Of a stretch of DNA of 64,000 nucleotides, positions 10,230 to 21,242 are shown piece after piece. Each line of letters begins with the position of its first letter. Position 1 is the stretch's first letter. The notes beneath the pieces were generated by a model. The model saw nothing but the letters and a program-made list of their open reading frames with translations, searched no databases and was not told where the DNA came from. Source of the stretch: Micropterix aruncella (taxonomy: Eukaryota; Arthropoda; Insecta; Lepidoptera; Micropterigidae); assembly GCA_944548615.1 (NCBI GenBank), contig OX155960.1, positions 31,205,888-31,269,887 of the forward strand. Reading direction: 5' to 3'. The translations under genes and the position numbers were made by a program.

Positions 10230-10782
10230 TAGCCAAATATCGAAATAACGTCGTTTTCCACAAAGTCTGCGTTGCAAAATCTTATAATATTTTGATTGGT
10301 TGTTTGGCCTGATAAAATTAAAAATATATATTTTTTTGGAGCTACTCATAATATTTTTAGTATAACACCAGATTGAAGAACATGTTATTTAAGATTCCGA
10401 GACTGATAGACGAGATTATCCATTTCTCACCTTTGTTGAAAATGAGCAAGTACGGGAAATGTTTAGAATTTTATGTTTTTCGAATATGAAAGTATCTAAA
10501 ACACAATATGAAGAACCGTAACACCATGTTGTGGTTTTGGTCATTTCTTCAGACCTTTCTTAAATAAATCACTTAAACAAACTGATTTTTACATCAAATT
10601 TGCATATAGCGAGGTAACTGGTAAAAACCGTTTAAACTGGGCGGAATTGGGCGCTGTTATTCGTGCACGGTGCATTTAGGGCAAATAAATCTTTGAGGGT
10701 CCGTCGATATGTCGTCTTGCAAAGGAAGACCTGATAGAACAAATCCTTAAAACATTTGAAGGCATTAATGCAGTACATGAAA
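10230..10782. other. No gene seen
   Basis: A+T-rich spacer downstream of the WD40 gene; no repeat shared with the rest of the window was noticed. Confidence 0.3.
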
Positions 10783-10990
10783 CTGTTCTACATTGCTGTT
10801 TATTTTTAAACGTCACCCGACTATATTCACCACGTTGATTCCGAAACTGCAATAATCTTTATTCGGACTCAATAAATGAGCGTGGTATAGGCATTCAAAG
10901 AATCGTCAAACATGCATTTCGGTAGGTTGTTAGTTTTTTTTAAATAATATATACACATATATGGCGGTAGGTTGTTAGTTTTATTTAAAA
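10783..10990 (-). repeat. Repeat family D, copy 3
   Basis: Inverted copy running from CTGTTCTACATTGCTG through CCACGTTGATTCCGAAACTG to GTAGGTTGTTAGTTTT. The last motif occurs twice (about 10921 and 10965). Confidence 0.6.
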
Positions 10991-11229
10991 CAATTTTAAA
11001 ACTGAATAAATTAGTTTTTTTTTTTAATTGAAATATTGTACGTCTGAGGCTTTATTCCATTCCTTTTAGCATGACAATGATCGAATCTCGTAGCGTTTTC
11101 TTTTTTTGCGCTTTCTTTTGTTCCTCTAATGCATATATTCCCATTTGACAATCGGGATATTGGACAGAAGCTAAAATAGAAAAAAAATATTCAACTTTTC
11201 ATTAGTTTATTTTCGGGCTATACATCGTA

Positions 11230-11620
11230 CGACTATCGTATATGGACGTGTCCTACCCTGCTGGTAGTGACCGACCGACAGAATACCGATCCGGCTCCGG
11301 CTCGTACACGTTCGTTCATCGGCGCCGCGGCGCGGTTCCGTGAATGGAACAGATTCCTTTCGTTCGTCGTTCGCGGTTCGTTGTCTTTCTCGCCCGGCCG
11401 CTTGTTTCTGTTTTCCGGCCTGCCTGTGCGGCGAAACCATTTGGGATGCGCCGCGTTGACGCCGAGCGGCATTTTCGACAATTCTGCGTTTTAGTTTCCG
11501 CCAAATAACATCGCGTACCATTCAGGCCGCTCGCCGTATGGCGGTCGAAAGTTCGCCGCGTATTTATTGACGCGATGGAGCCCCCCGTGTTGTGCTCCTG
11601 TAGTGGGTGTGTTTACCAGT
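11230..11620 (+). promoter_or_regulatory. GC- and CpG-rich promoter-like region
   Basis: About 350 bp rich in CpG (CGGCGCCGCGGCGCGG near 11320, CGCCCGGCCGC near 11390) in an A+T-rich landscape. It precedes a candidate start site (TTACCAGTGAAAG near 11611) and a short ATG-containing exon with a splice donor. Frames open on both strands here look like a composition effect: they overlap each other and show no domain. Confidence 0.4.
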
Positions 11621-11694
11621 GAAAGGACGAAATTTCTGTAATATTGATTCGGAAGTGATTTTATAATCTCTCGCGTGATAATCGGAAGTGCACT

Positions 11695-11738
11695 ATGGTG
11701 AGGATTGGTGGGACTCGCGCGCTCCAGAACACACTGAG
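11695..11738 (+). CDS. Possible first coding exon of an unidentified gene
   Basis: An ATG (11695) opens a short frame (Met-Val-Arg-Ile-Gly-Gly-Thr-Arg-Ala-Leu...) that meets the donor CTGAG|GTACGG, leaving phase 2. Upstream is about 80 bp of purine-rich leader after the CpG-rich block. The phase does not fit the coding exon at 28264-28376 (which needs phase 1), so the two are not joined directly; an intermediate exon or a non-coding leader is possible. Weak evidence. Confidence 0.25.
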
Positions 11739-11924
11739 GTACGGAAGGATGTTATTTGATTTTTGTTTATTTTTTATGTAAACATTTGATACTACGTCTG
11801 CTTAGCGGTTGTCATCGTGTACTTACATTTTAGAGTCCGTGACATTGCCTTAGCATCCTTGAAAATATGTTATAATCGCAATCTAAATGTCGGATTTCCC
11901 ATGGCAGAATGTATATTTTTCAGA

Positions 11925-12015
11925 CTCAATATATTTTAATTATGGGAGTGTAATTTTAGGGCGGGACGCTACGACTGCGTTGAATTTCCCTATTTCCTCT
12001 TGCCTCCAACCTATA
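11925..12015 (+). repeat. Interspersed repeat family V, copy 1
   Basis: Matches the reverse complement of 24185-24290: TTTTAATTATGGGA, TTTTAGGG(C/T)GGGACGCTA, AATT(T)CCCTATTTCCT. No coding potential. Confidence 0.5.
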
Positions 12016-12500
12016 ACCATTTACTAAACACTCATGTAGCCAGTTAGTAAAAAAAGAATATATTAGATATTGCTACCTCGCCTAATTTTGAAAAAAAAAG
12101 TACTAAAAATCGATCATTTTAAATCTGTCAAAAAACGCAACGTTTTTTTTCAAATATATGTATTTTTAAATCAGTTTCTATGATGGTATTTAATTATGGT
12201 TTTCTATGATGGTTTTAATCAGTTTCTATGATGGTTTTTAATCAGCGTCCGAATTTTTTTTCTTTCTCATTTAGCATTAGTATGATCGAATCTAGTAGTA
12301 TTTCTTTATTTTTTCGATTTCTGAGTAAGGTTCCTATACTGCAGCAATTCCCACAACCATTTACTAAACACTCATGTAGCTAGTTAGTAAAAAAAACGGA
12401 ATATATTAGATATTGCTACCTCGCCTAATTTTGAAAAAAAAACTACTAAAAATCGATCATTTTAATTAATGCTAAATCTGTCAAAAAATCGCAACGGTTT
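12016..12500 (+). repeat. Local direct duplication
   Basis: About 135 bp at 12016-12150 recurs at 12356-12500 (CCATTTACTAAACACTCATG, ATATTAGATATTGCTACCTC, AAAATCGATCATTTTAA). Between them is a minisatellite-like stretch in which TTTCTATGATGGT is repeated four times (12177-12240). Confidence 0.7.
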
Positions 12501-12534
12501 TTTTAAAATATATTTTTTTAATCAGTTTTATGAT

Positions 12535-12955
12535 GGTTGAAAAAAAACTATCCCAACCTACCGTCATATAGGTGTGTTTATATGTAACAAGAATTGGTTT
12601 AAAAAACTAACAATCTACCGAAATATAGGTGTTTGACACTTCTTTTATGAAATGAGACGAAACTCACGACGGCATGTTTTCAACCCTTAGAAATTTAATT
12701 GTAAGGGGTTAGTGCAGGCATACTAATGTATAATGGTGGCTTATTCAAAGCGATTTTTCGCGTATAATTACATAATTGCGTAAATACAGAGATCGGCCGC
12801 CCGCGAGTTGTCGCAACGCAAAACCACGGTGATATTAGCATTTCAGCGGTTAAATGCATTTATCTCATATTTATTGAGTCCGACCAAAGATTATTGCAGT
12901 TTCGAAATCAGCATAGTGAATATAGTCCGACGACGTTGAAAAATCAACAATGTAG
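12535..12955 (+). repeat. Repeat family D, copy 4, split by repeat E
   Basis: Starts ACCTACCGTCATATAGG and ends GAAAAATCAACAATGTAGA. It is interrupted between TTTGACACTTCTTTT and CATTTATCTCATATTTATTGAG by an E copy. The sequence AAATG at both joints may be the target duplication. Confidence 0.65.
12655..12850 (+). repeat. Interspersed repeat family E, copy 1 (nested in D)
   Basis: Shares CTCACGACGGCATGTTT, GCATACT(A/T)AT, ATAATTACATAATT and GAGATCGGCCGCCCGCGA with 17103-17310; the end also occurs at 33525-33620. No ORF. Size and style suit a SINE or MITE, but no Pol III box was identified. Confidence 0.6.
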
Positions 12956-13639
12956 AGTCATCGATATGGTATTAGCTAGATATGCCCTCAGATACAAATA
13001 AGCTGTCTCCATACCCTTTGCTCGTAAAACATGTGACAGAGAGAGCAATAAATTGAACAGTATGCGAGAGAATATCACGCCAATATTCTTCGCGGCAGCT
13101 CTCACGCCGAAAACTGTCGGCTGTCTGCCAGCGGACTGCGACCGAACTACTACAGACCGGCTTTCAGTAGTGGTTTTGAAGGGGTCATTTTCGAGCGCGA
13201 AATCTAGGGGATCATATATCGATGTGTAGAATATGTACCTATTATACATTAATACAGCTATATTTTATAGTATTATTACATTTGGATTATTGTCAAACGA
13301 GAAGGTAGTTTTCAGATATGCCGACACGAAAATTACCATTTCGAAAATATCCGAAGTTGCCTAACCAACTAAAAATAACATTTTTTTAAATAATCCAAAA
13401 TAACGAAAAAATAAACATTCTCGGTAATCTTCAACATACCTATTATAATAGATATTTATGAGAGACTCTTTTTAATCAGGGGTTAAAATGCGCCCTTTAT
13501 CAATCGCCAGTGAATATAAATATTTGGCATTTATATTATAAATAATTCATTTGTGCCTAATGCAACGATTACGTTATTTATTAGATTACCTATCAAACAC
13601 ATGGAAAAGTAAAACTGGAAAGCAATAAAAGGTCGTATA
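12956..13639. other. No gene confirmed
   Basis: A G+C-richer patch at 13080-13210 contains a - strand open frame (12944-13249) without recognised domain. The rest is A+T-rich. Confidence 0.3.
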
Positions 13640-13790
13640 CAAGTAAATATATTAAAAGGAATAAAAAAAAACACGACTGCCGTTACAAAAAGTGAACTAC
13701 TGTATTTATAAAAAAAACGGGTTTTTTATGAAATATTAGTGGTTTCTGTATTTATCCAATCAGACTTTTCATTTGACACTAAACACAATA

Positions 13791-14975
13791 TGAGCCGTTT
13801 TCTTTGAAAGTGGTGCAAGTTCATTTTGACAAAAAAATAGTTAATGATTAAAATGAATACAATTTACTATGAAAATTTTATTTATAAACTTTTTCCAAAA
13901 CAATCTGTTAAAATTTTCATTGTTTTTATCATTACGAATTTTCGTAGTCAATGAAGTTACAAATATAATTAGGTATGTACTTTGAAATTGTGCAAGTTCA
14001 CTTTCCTCAAAGACATACTACTATTCAGTTCAAAATTATACTACATAATTTCTTTAGTACATTTTTATATGTGTGGCAACATTGTAAATAATGTAAACAT
14101 TTTTATAGCTTCCCATTATTTCGGTTTTTCCCCGTTTATTATAGAATATACAGTCTTTAAATGATGCAACCCTTAGAATATGCAATTCTAAGAAGGCGAA
14201 AAAATATCGATATCAGCGAAGAAGTAAATTGGTTGAAGATATATTGGATAAGTGTTTTAAAAAGAAAACCATGTACAATGGTTCTATAAAACTTACATTT
14301 AGTGAGAATGAGGATTTTAAATCACTAAATTTATTGCCCTCGCAGAAAAGAACACAGAACTTTGGAAATATAGTTCGTACTATAAGTGTTCGTACACGTG
14401 TTCGTAAACGTGTTCGTACACGTTTACGAACACATCATCATTCCAGATCCATCACATTCGGAAAATTTACAGACATGATTGATTTATTACCATATATCCC
14501 TCCAATACATCATTACTATTTTCAAAAACTTGATCATAATGAAAAAAGTTAAAATAGGTATGTTGATAGTAAGAGTATAAATATTTTTGGTTTAATGGTA
14601 AATGTTGAAATAAAACCATTTTATTTTGTTATTTTTATTTTTTTTTATTGTTGCAGTATTAAATTTAAAAAAACGAAAAAGGAATTGGGTTGATTCAATT
14701 GAGATCTCGTAGTTAATATTTTGTAAATGTAAGATTTTTACTTTTTGCTGACTTTGAAAGTGGTGTAAGTCATTTTAAAGTATTAAAAGTGTATTTTTTT
14801 GTTAATCACATTTTAAAAATGATTACATTATAAATTTAAATCAATTTAATACTTAAAAATACAAAACTAGGGTAATAACATATATCCATATTTATCAAAT
14901 TACTCAAGTGCAAAGCCTTAAATATCTCCATATAAAATAAAATACACTTACACCACTTTCAAAGAAAACGGCTCA
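13791..14975. mobile_element. 1,185-bp TIR element W of unknown class
   Basis: Both ends carry the same 25-bp inverted repeat starting TGAGCCGTTTTCTTTGAAAG and continuing TGGTG. TA flanks both sides (13789-13790, 14976-14977), or ATAT if the terminal T/A are not part of the element. The empty site in the other X copy agrees with either reading. No mariner, Tc1, hAT or Harbinger domain was found. The only sizeable frame is 14229-14552. Very A+T-rich, like its host repeat. Confidence 0.65.
14229..14552 (+). CDS. Small ORF inside element W, function unknown
   Basis: 107 codons from an ATG. An acidic start (MVEDILDKCFKKK), a middle with SLNLLPSQKRTQNFG, then an Arg-rich stretch (VRTRVRKRVRTRLRTHHHS, about residues 52-72) and a C-terminus with DLLPYIPPIHHYY. 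The Arg-rich part is encoded by near-repeats of GTTCGTACACGTGTTCGTA, which also form a DNA palindrome, so the protein repeat may be a by-product. No known domain. Could be cargo, a truncated transposase end, or chance. Confidence 0.25.
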   Translation: MVEDILDKCFKKKTMYNGSIKLTFSENEDFKSLNLLPSQKRTQNFGNIVRTISVRTRVRKRVRTRLRTHHHSRSITFGKFTDMIDLLPYIPPIHHYYFQKLDHNEKS

Positions 14976-15030
14976 TATATTTGTGTTAATTTATTGACAT
15001 TTCGAGATTTGGACATTTAGACTATTATTT

Positions 15031-16840
15031 TGACAGTTAAGGAACCCTTTTTTTTATTTTACAATTATTTTATTAGGAAGATTACACATTTTAAATTATA
15101 TACATTTCGTATTTATAGGCGGATTTTAATTTTTGATTATTCCTTGATTTTTGATTTATTTCTTTATTTTTTATATTATTGGTGAATTATTTTTATTAAA
15201 TGTCTTCTACTGTTAGTGCTACCATGTGCTACTTAACCGGTCTGTTTAGATTTTTTCGTGTTATAATTTTTATTTAAATGTTATTTCAGGCCATCCAATG
15301 AACATTCCGAATTATTATTGATTTGATTTAGATATTATAGGCAAACCAGTGAAATAATGACATTTTTTAATAAGAAATTACAAAATTAGCAGATAAGTAA
15401 ATTTGTCAATCTATTATAATAACAGGTAATTGTGAGAGACATAATTTTACGCATTATCACCATAAATGTACAACCACAATTTCGGACAATAAATACATTT
15501 CTATTTCTATTTGTATTTCTAGGACACTCGGGATTACATAACAGTTCTAACAATACAACATACTCTAAATCGATTCGAACGTTTAGAAGTATAATGGAAT
15601 AAAGAACCGGAAAACATGCATAGATGAACCCTGAACACATTATACCCCTTTTTTGTTGGGCAGTCGTGTAAAAAAATATGGAAAATATTGTCATGAAATG
15701 TTGATGTACCTATGCGCATGTATCTACATGTTTTTACTTTTCCGCAGACACTAAGGCCAGGCGAGATAAGGTCGTTTTTATATATAAAAAGTCATTTTGT
15801 TGGAATTGCCTTCATGACTTCATTGACTTCAGTTATGAATCGTAGCATATATTTTTTTAAACTTTTTTTGCATAGAAGTATACATTTTAAATTGAAACTA
15901 CTATTGAAATTGTATTAATCAGAAATATATTAAAACAGTATGTTCTTTCCCAACACCAACAAACTCTTTCAGCATAAACTACTTCAAAATCAATCAGCAA
16001 AAAAAATGCCAACAAACCTGTAGGTCGAGTTTCTTTCGTTTTAGATTTATACGAATATACCTTGGAAAAGAAAAGTGTCTTGATTTTTACTGGCAAAACA
16101 TTTTAATCTATTATTTGAATTGCGGCTAAGAATATTGTAAAAAGTGAAAGTATAAACAACAACAAAAAATATTCTTATTACTTCTAAAGCAGGATTTAGT
16201 ACCGACTTTAAAATATTTTAATAGTAATGTAGCAAAGTAATATAGCGCAGACTTTTACTTTATATTCATAATACAGTTCGAGAACATTTCTTGACTATTA
16301 GTTAGTGTTTTATTTAAATCATTACAGCGATTTAATTTGACTTGCATCATTTATGAACGGGTTTTTAATCACTGGGATTGCCGCGCGCTCCGCGCGTCAT
16401 TTTTGGGTTATGTTCAGTAAACGATTACAGTAAATCTAAGAGAGGTGGAGACATAAATAATGTTTTTTTTTACATTTCACTTTTATTATTTTTTATATCA
16501 TCAATTCAATAAGTGTATAAAACGTTTAGACACGGTAATGTAGAGAAGACAGACAGACAGATCGTCTTTATATTTCTATAAATTTAAATTAGTTTATTAA
16601 ATATTCGCTGAAGTTATATCTTTTTCTTTCCAAGATGCATTTCAAAACCTACATTTTTGAACGATGTTTTTTTGTTGTAGTTTATCCTCACAGAGTTTGT
16701 CGGTGTTATGAAATAACAGACTGTATTTATAATTTTATGGGACTCAAGGCCAAAACTAACGCGAAAATTTTCAATTCGGGATTTCAAAAATATTAAAATA
16801 CCTACTACTTCATTAGGTATGTTACTTCCCGTATGAACCA
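15031..16840. other. No gene seen
   Basis: 1.8 kb of A+T-rich sequence with only short unsupported frames. A small palindrome, GCGCGCTCCGCGCG, lies at 16383-16396. Confidence 0.35.
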
Positions 16841-17102
16841 GCTTGGGTTACGAGTCGATGTTAATATTTGACTGAAGCGGCATGCATATGAGATATTCCA
16901 GCCAAAATTTTACAGATTTAGGCCCAACGAGGCACCTGTGTACCAAATGTCCAGTCTCTAAGTCTAATATTTCGAGGATGTTATATGCATAGTACGCCCT
17001 TGGTGGACCGATTTCAACCACAATCTTTTCAACTCTTGCCATGACCAAATAATGCCTGCATACCAAATTTCATCTCAATCGGATTAACCCTTAGAAAGCC
17101 AG
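16841..17102 (-). repeat. Interspersed repeat family G, copy 1
   Basis: Shares ATGAGATATTCCAGCC, TGGACCGATTTCAACCACAATCTT and AAATTTCATCTCAATCGGATTAA-like blocks with 24640-24960 and, inverted, 58860-59164. An E copy follows directly. Confidence 0.6.
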
Positions 17103-17310
17103 CCATGGCAATGAATCTCACGACGGCATGTTTTTATCCCTCGAAAATTTGTTTTGCAGGGGATGCAAGTGCACGCATACTTATATATAACGGTGGTTTA
17201 TTCAATGAAGGTGACTTCTATCGCATATAATTGCATAATTACATAAATACGGAGATCGGCCGCCCGCGAATTGTCACAACAGGAAAACCATCGCTATACC
17301 ATCCGCATTA
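17103..17310 (+). repeat. Repeat family E, copy 2
   Basis: CTCACGACGGCATGTTTTTA, GGTGGTTTATTCAA and GAGATCGGCCGCCCGCGAAT as in copy 1, directly next to repeat G copy 1. Confidence 0.6.
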
Positions 17311-17626
17311 CGAAGTGGCGAGTCAGGTCATTTATCATCGAAATCGTGCTATCTCTTTTGCACTTGCACGCGCTTATGGAGCGGCATTCGAAACCGTAGT
17401 GCAGGTACGCATACAAAAGGAATATCGATAAAGTAATGAAACGAGGGAAATAAATATTATTTGAGTATTATTTCATTACGATAAATATTAAATGTCAAAA
17501 ATATAAATATTGATATTGAATTATTAACATAAATATATAAAAGTATCAAATTTATAATAGGTGACAGTAAAATAATTAAAACTAAATACAAAAAATAAAT
17601 AAAACTAAACAAAGAAAATCAGCAAG
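17311..17626. other. No gene seen
   Basis: Short A+T-rich stretch after repeat E, before the transposase pseudogene; nothing recognised. Confidence 0.3.
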
Positions 17627-18428
17627 CTATTCATATTCGTCTTCACTGTCACTATCGTCCTGTAGATTAATAACAAGACGGTGGGTATCAATTATATGTG
17701 CTTTGGCTAGGTCTTCGTTCTGAAGATTTTCAGCGTGGCGAACACATTTAATCCAGTCTTCGGTTGTCACATTGTCGATGGCTTCATTTAATAACTTCTC
17801 AACATCTACCATTTTAAAGGTGCTATTTTTCGTCGCAACTTCTCCGTTGACTTGAGCCCATATTAACTCTATCGGATTATACTGACAGTGATATGGTGGA
17901 AGTCTAATTACTTCGTGACCGTATTCATTTGCAAGTTGGTCCACTGCGTATATTTTTTTTTGGTGACTTAACGACACTCTTTTTAAGAGTTTGTCTACGA
18001 TATCCGTTGGTAAATAGTCGATGTTATTTTTTTTCAGCCACTCTTGGATATCTTTTTTTAGCCATTTTCCATTAAGGATCGGGTGCAATACTTTCGTATG
18101 ATAGCTAGCATTGTCTATTATTATTAACGACGTTTCTTCTAATAATAATACAAATTGTTAAAACCACTTCATGTACAATTCTGCGTTCATTTCTGAATGA
18201 TAATCAACATTCGTCGATTTAACGGCTCTGAATATAAATTTTGCCTCTGGAATAAATCCTGTTTTGGCCGATCCACCATGACAAATAATTAATCTTGCAC
18301 CTTTCCCAACTGGCGTTTTAAACCCTCCGTTATCTTCACTGTCTAGCCACATTCGCTTACGAGAGTGATTTTGGTTGACCCAAGTCTCGTCTAAATAAAA
18401 ACGCGGTCTTTTGTCTCCAAAGGCTCGC
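17627..18428 (-). pseudogene. IS630/Tc1-type DDE transposase-like pseudogene
   Basis: On the - strand: RPRFYLDETWVNQNHSRKRM (first catalytic Asp), KGARLIICHGGSAKTGF, MNAELYMKWF, then LIIIDNASYHTKVL (second Asp) and RLPPYHCQYNPIELIWAQ (catalytic Glu), and an acidic tail ending DSDSEDEYE. This is the Asp-Asp-Glu order of the IS630-Tc1 group. Insects carry many copies of this kind, with the N-P-I-E-L-I-W block. A single in-frame TAA after MKWF splits it. The N-terminal helix-turn-helix is missing because homology stops near 18428. No terminal repeats found. 5'-truncated and dead. Confidence 0.75.
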
Positions 18429-18614
18429 AGTGTCGTAATTCAATTTTTTTACTAATTTTGACTAAAATTTTTTGGGACAGCAACTTGTCAATCGGCTGAG
18501 GGGCCGAGGCCTGAAGGCTTAAAGGCACAAACTGACCGCTGCACCGGGTTCGATCATAACACCTTGAACTTTATACCACCAACGATCAGAGTAAATATTG
18601 CAGTATAGGTACCT

Positions 18615-18914
18615 AACAATAATTGAAAAATGTGTATTTCAGACAGATATATTAAAATACGCACTAAATACTGATGATTTCGAAATCGAACTGTTACTGT
18701 TACACTAATTAATAGTCTTAATCGGTTAGCTACTTACCATGTTAAATTCGGTGATTACCGATTTCGATTTTACAATTATAACAATAATGGTGAAATGTGT
18801 ACCTACTTCATACAGATATATTAAAATACACACTAATTACTATTAATTTTGAAATCGAACTGTTAGGGTTTCACTAATTAATAGTCCTAATCGTTTAGCT
18901 AGTTACCAAGTTAA
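18615..18914 (+). repeat. Two-unit tandem repeat
   Basis: About 130 bp at 18615-18745 is repeated at 18783-18914 (CAGATATATTAAAATAC, GAAATCGAACTGTTA, CACTAATTAATAGTC, GTTAGCTA/GTTTAGCTA). Non-coding. Confidence 0.65.
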
Positions 18915-19309
18915 TGATCATTGCGTTAGCATTATTATTATCAATTCAGTCAAAGCTTTCATTTTTTATAAGTAAATTTTGTCAATACAATAAAGATTTT
19001 CCCTACATTAATTCTATTGCTTATTCAGCTGTCATTGAAACATTCGAAAGAAAATGTTATTATGAGTGTTTTTGATTGAAAATTGATACGCATAAATAAT
19101 TAATATTATTAAGCGATCAAGGCGTTTCATCAAGCAAGATCAAGGCGAAAAAGGTACCAATGTGCTAACGACACTTTTGTCAAATAGTATTTCGTCGACA
19201 ATAATTTTAGCAGGTAAATTATAATATAAATAATAAATATTTTATCGACATGGTACCATCCCTACGTTAACTGTCGTTAATTGCTCTAGTCGCCACTTTG
19301 TACTGCGGA
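18915..19309. other. No gene seen
   Basis: A+T-rich, nothing recognised. Confidence 0.3.
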
Positions 19310-19500
19310 TACTATAGTATTGCCATTCCAGCCAGCGGTTAAGCGCTTGGGCGCTACCGTGGAGGAATAAATACACACAGATACACACACAGGCACTCAG
19401 ACAGATTTCAATCTGAAACAGGTCTTAATCGTCTCAAGGGGGATATTTTTGTCTTCATTACGATTTCTTTTTTGGCGCGTTCATAACACTTTCCCTCCTC
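19310..19500 (+). repeat. Repeat family G, copy 2
   Basis: Contains AAGCGCTTGGGCGCTACCGT, a CA-rich ACACACAGATACACACACAG tract and GGTCTTAATCGTCTCAAGGG, as in copy 3 (24820-24940). Confidence 0.6.
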
Positions 19501-19755
19501 GTTGGTTGGCGGGCCGGGAAAGCAAACATAGGTACATAGTCCGCATTTAATTTCATCCTGTATTTATGATACGTTCAAGGATAGAGTTTTGCTCTACAAA
19601 ATAAAACAGTCACCCTGCTTATTATATAGTATTGTTTGCTTAACATAATTTATGGGATGAATGACAACAGGAAGCAGAGAATTGTCACGCGGGGGTGGGG
19701 GGGGGGGGGGGATTGTCCTACAGGCGAAGAGTGAGTGACTTCCCTCCTCTCTATA

Positions 19756-20134
19756 CTGCAGGAAGTTTGATACTCCGAACCCGAACACCTCTATAATCCG
19801 AACGCCCTGCCCTTCCGAGAAATTAGGAGACATAGCATTTTATGTCGCTGAATACCGCCCGACAAACTATAATTTTGGATTTAAAAAAAAAACATTCTAA
19901 TAGTGATGTTTCTGATTTAAAGTCGTTATGTTCTTTTTAAATACATCTCTAATGTTGACAAATCCTTGTTTTATTTTTTCTCTAATGTTTTCATAAAAGA
20001 TCCCCCATACTATAATTCGAACGCTTCGTGAATCCGAACAGGATACAAATGTTCAGTGTTCGGATTATCAGGGTGTTCGGATTATCAGGGTGTTCGGATT
20101 ATCAGGATGTTTGGATTATCATTTGAAGGGTTAC
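19756..20134. mobile_element. Pogo/Tigger-like MITE with TCCGAAC repeats
   Basis: Inverted ends: left CTGCAGGAAGTTTGATACTC then CGAAC; right, reverse complement, CTGTAACCCTTCAAATGAT then AATCCAAAC. Inside, GTGTTCGGATTATCAGG recurs about four times at the right (20055-20122) and a similar word (ATAATCCGAACGC) at the left. Non-autonomous. Assignment to pogo rests on terminal style only. Confidence 0.5.
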
Positions 20135-21110
20135 AGGGAAGAACGATGAATGTCATCTTTTTGGGAAAATGATATGCTTGTGCCATCTTGTGGCACAAGC
20201 ATCGAAAACGAATCGAAGCATGAATCGAGTTTCGAAAGAAAGATCATAAGCTGGCCCCTTAAATGAAGAGTGCAGAAAACGTTTGACGGGAAAGAACGAG
20301 CAATGTCCATGGATGACGAAGGACTTTAATCGATCATCCAGAGGTGGGGTATCTCGATGACGTGTACTGGAAATACTGATCAAGACTTGTCCACGATTTC
20401 GTTTTTTCTGGAGGTTGAATTTAAGTAAAATGCATTTTTTTAGAAACTCAAGTATTGGTTTAGGGACTAAATATATTTTTTTGTAACTCAAACCCTTGCT
20501 AAAACATCATTTTTTTAAGTTAGTATTGTTTTCAAATAGATCTACCAAAAAAAATAAAAAGTTGACGTTGGTCATTCTTCTCAGTAACCCTTCATTTCTC
20601 TCGCTCCTGGCGGTAACGTTACGTGGTTTATGGTCGCTCCAGCGGACACGCCGTGCTTTCAGTTCGATGAACATCTCGGTTGGTTGTTGCGGTGGCAGCC
20701 GACCTATAACGTGAATTCGACACCGTACGACGTGAGACCGTTGCAAAACGATACCCTATTTAAGGCGTCGAGTTGCATTTCTGGAGGAAAACGCGCGTAT
20801 TGCCCGCCACACGATCGTCGAATGTTTTCATCGCCGAAGTCCTTGAGAAACGTACGCTTGATTAAATTGAGTAATATATGCCTGTATCGTACAATAAGCA
20901 GTCGATATGCTTACTTATATTAAGCAGTTGGTATACTTATATTATAATATATACTAGCTAGAACTGGTTCTATTATATTTAGTAATGCGAAACTGAATGG
21001 TGGCGCCATATCGTGTTGTCATTGGGTGTGACGGGTCACTATTTAGTTTGTGGTTTCATACTTACGTACGGTCTTGTAATGAACCCCATTATTATTCCAT
21101 ATATATTGAG
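20135..21110. other. Unassigned; small hairpin and a G+C-richer patch
   Basis: A perfect small hairpin, CTTGTGCCATCTTGTGGCACAAG, lies near 20178-20200 as two 10-base arms. At 20590-20860 the G+C content rises and frames of 97 and 79 codons are open on opposite strands, but neither has a recognised domain or convincing splice sites. Could be a lost exon or TE piece. Confidence 0.3.
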
Positions 21111-21242
21111 AGTCCCAGAACTGGACAGACAGACTTTAGATGGTCATAGCTTTTAGTCCGATGCCAATCAACCAATCAAGAGCTACCTAATTATCATCAC
21201 ATGTGCTAAACAAAATCTTATAGTTATCGAGTTATAATTATA

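Larger units (their letters stand above)
13640..15030 (+). repeat. Repeat family X, copy 1, split by element W
   Basis: The left part 13640-13790 (AAGTAAATATATTAAAA, CACGACTGCCGTTACA, TTTGACACTAAACACAATA) and right part 14976-15030 (TATTTGTGTTAATTTATTGA, GATTTGGACA) match, inverted, the uninterrupted copy at 28590-28830. That copy gives the empty site CAATATATTT, so the insertion point is known to a few bases. Confidence 0.7.

Noticed and set aside
11207..11521. Overlapping 60-104 codon frames on both strands in the CpG-rich block
   Set aside because: Open frames in several phases at once are expected of GC-rich, stop-poor DNA; no domain found.
18480..18570. tRNA-like sequence ending CCGGGTTCGATC on the + strand
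   Set aside because: A box-B-like word is present, but no acceptor or anticodon stem forms and box A is poor. At most an old SINE piece.
20496..20923. Possible exon at 20.6-20.9 kb
   Set aside because: G+C is raised and frames are open on both strands, but no convincing splice sites or domain; left as unassigned.
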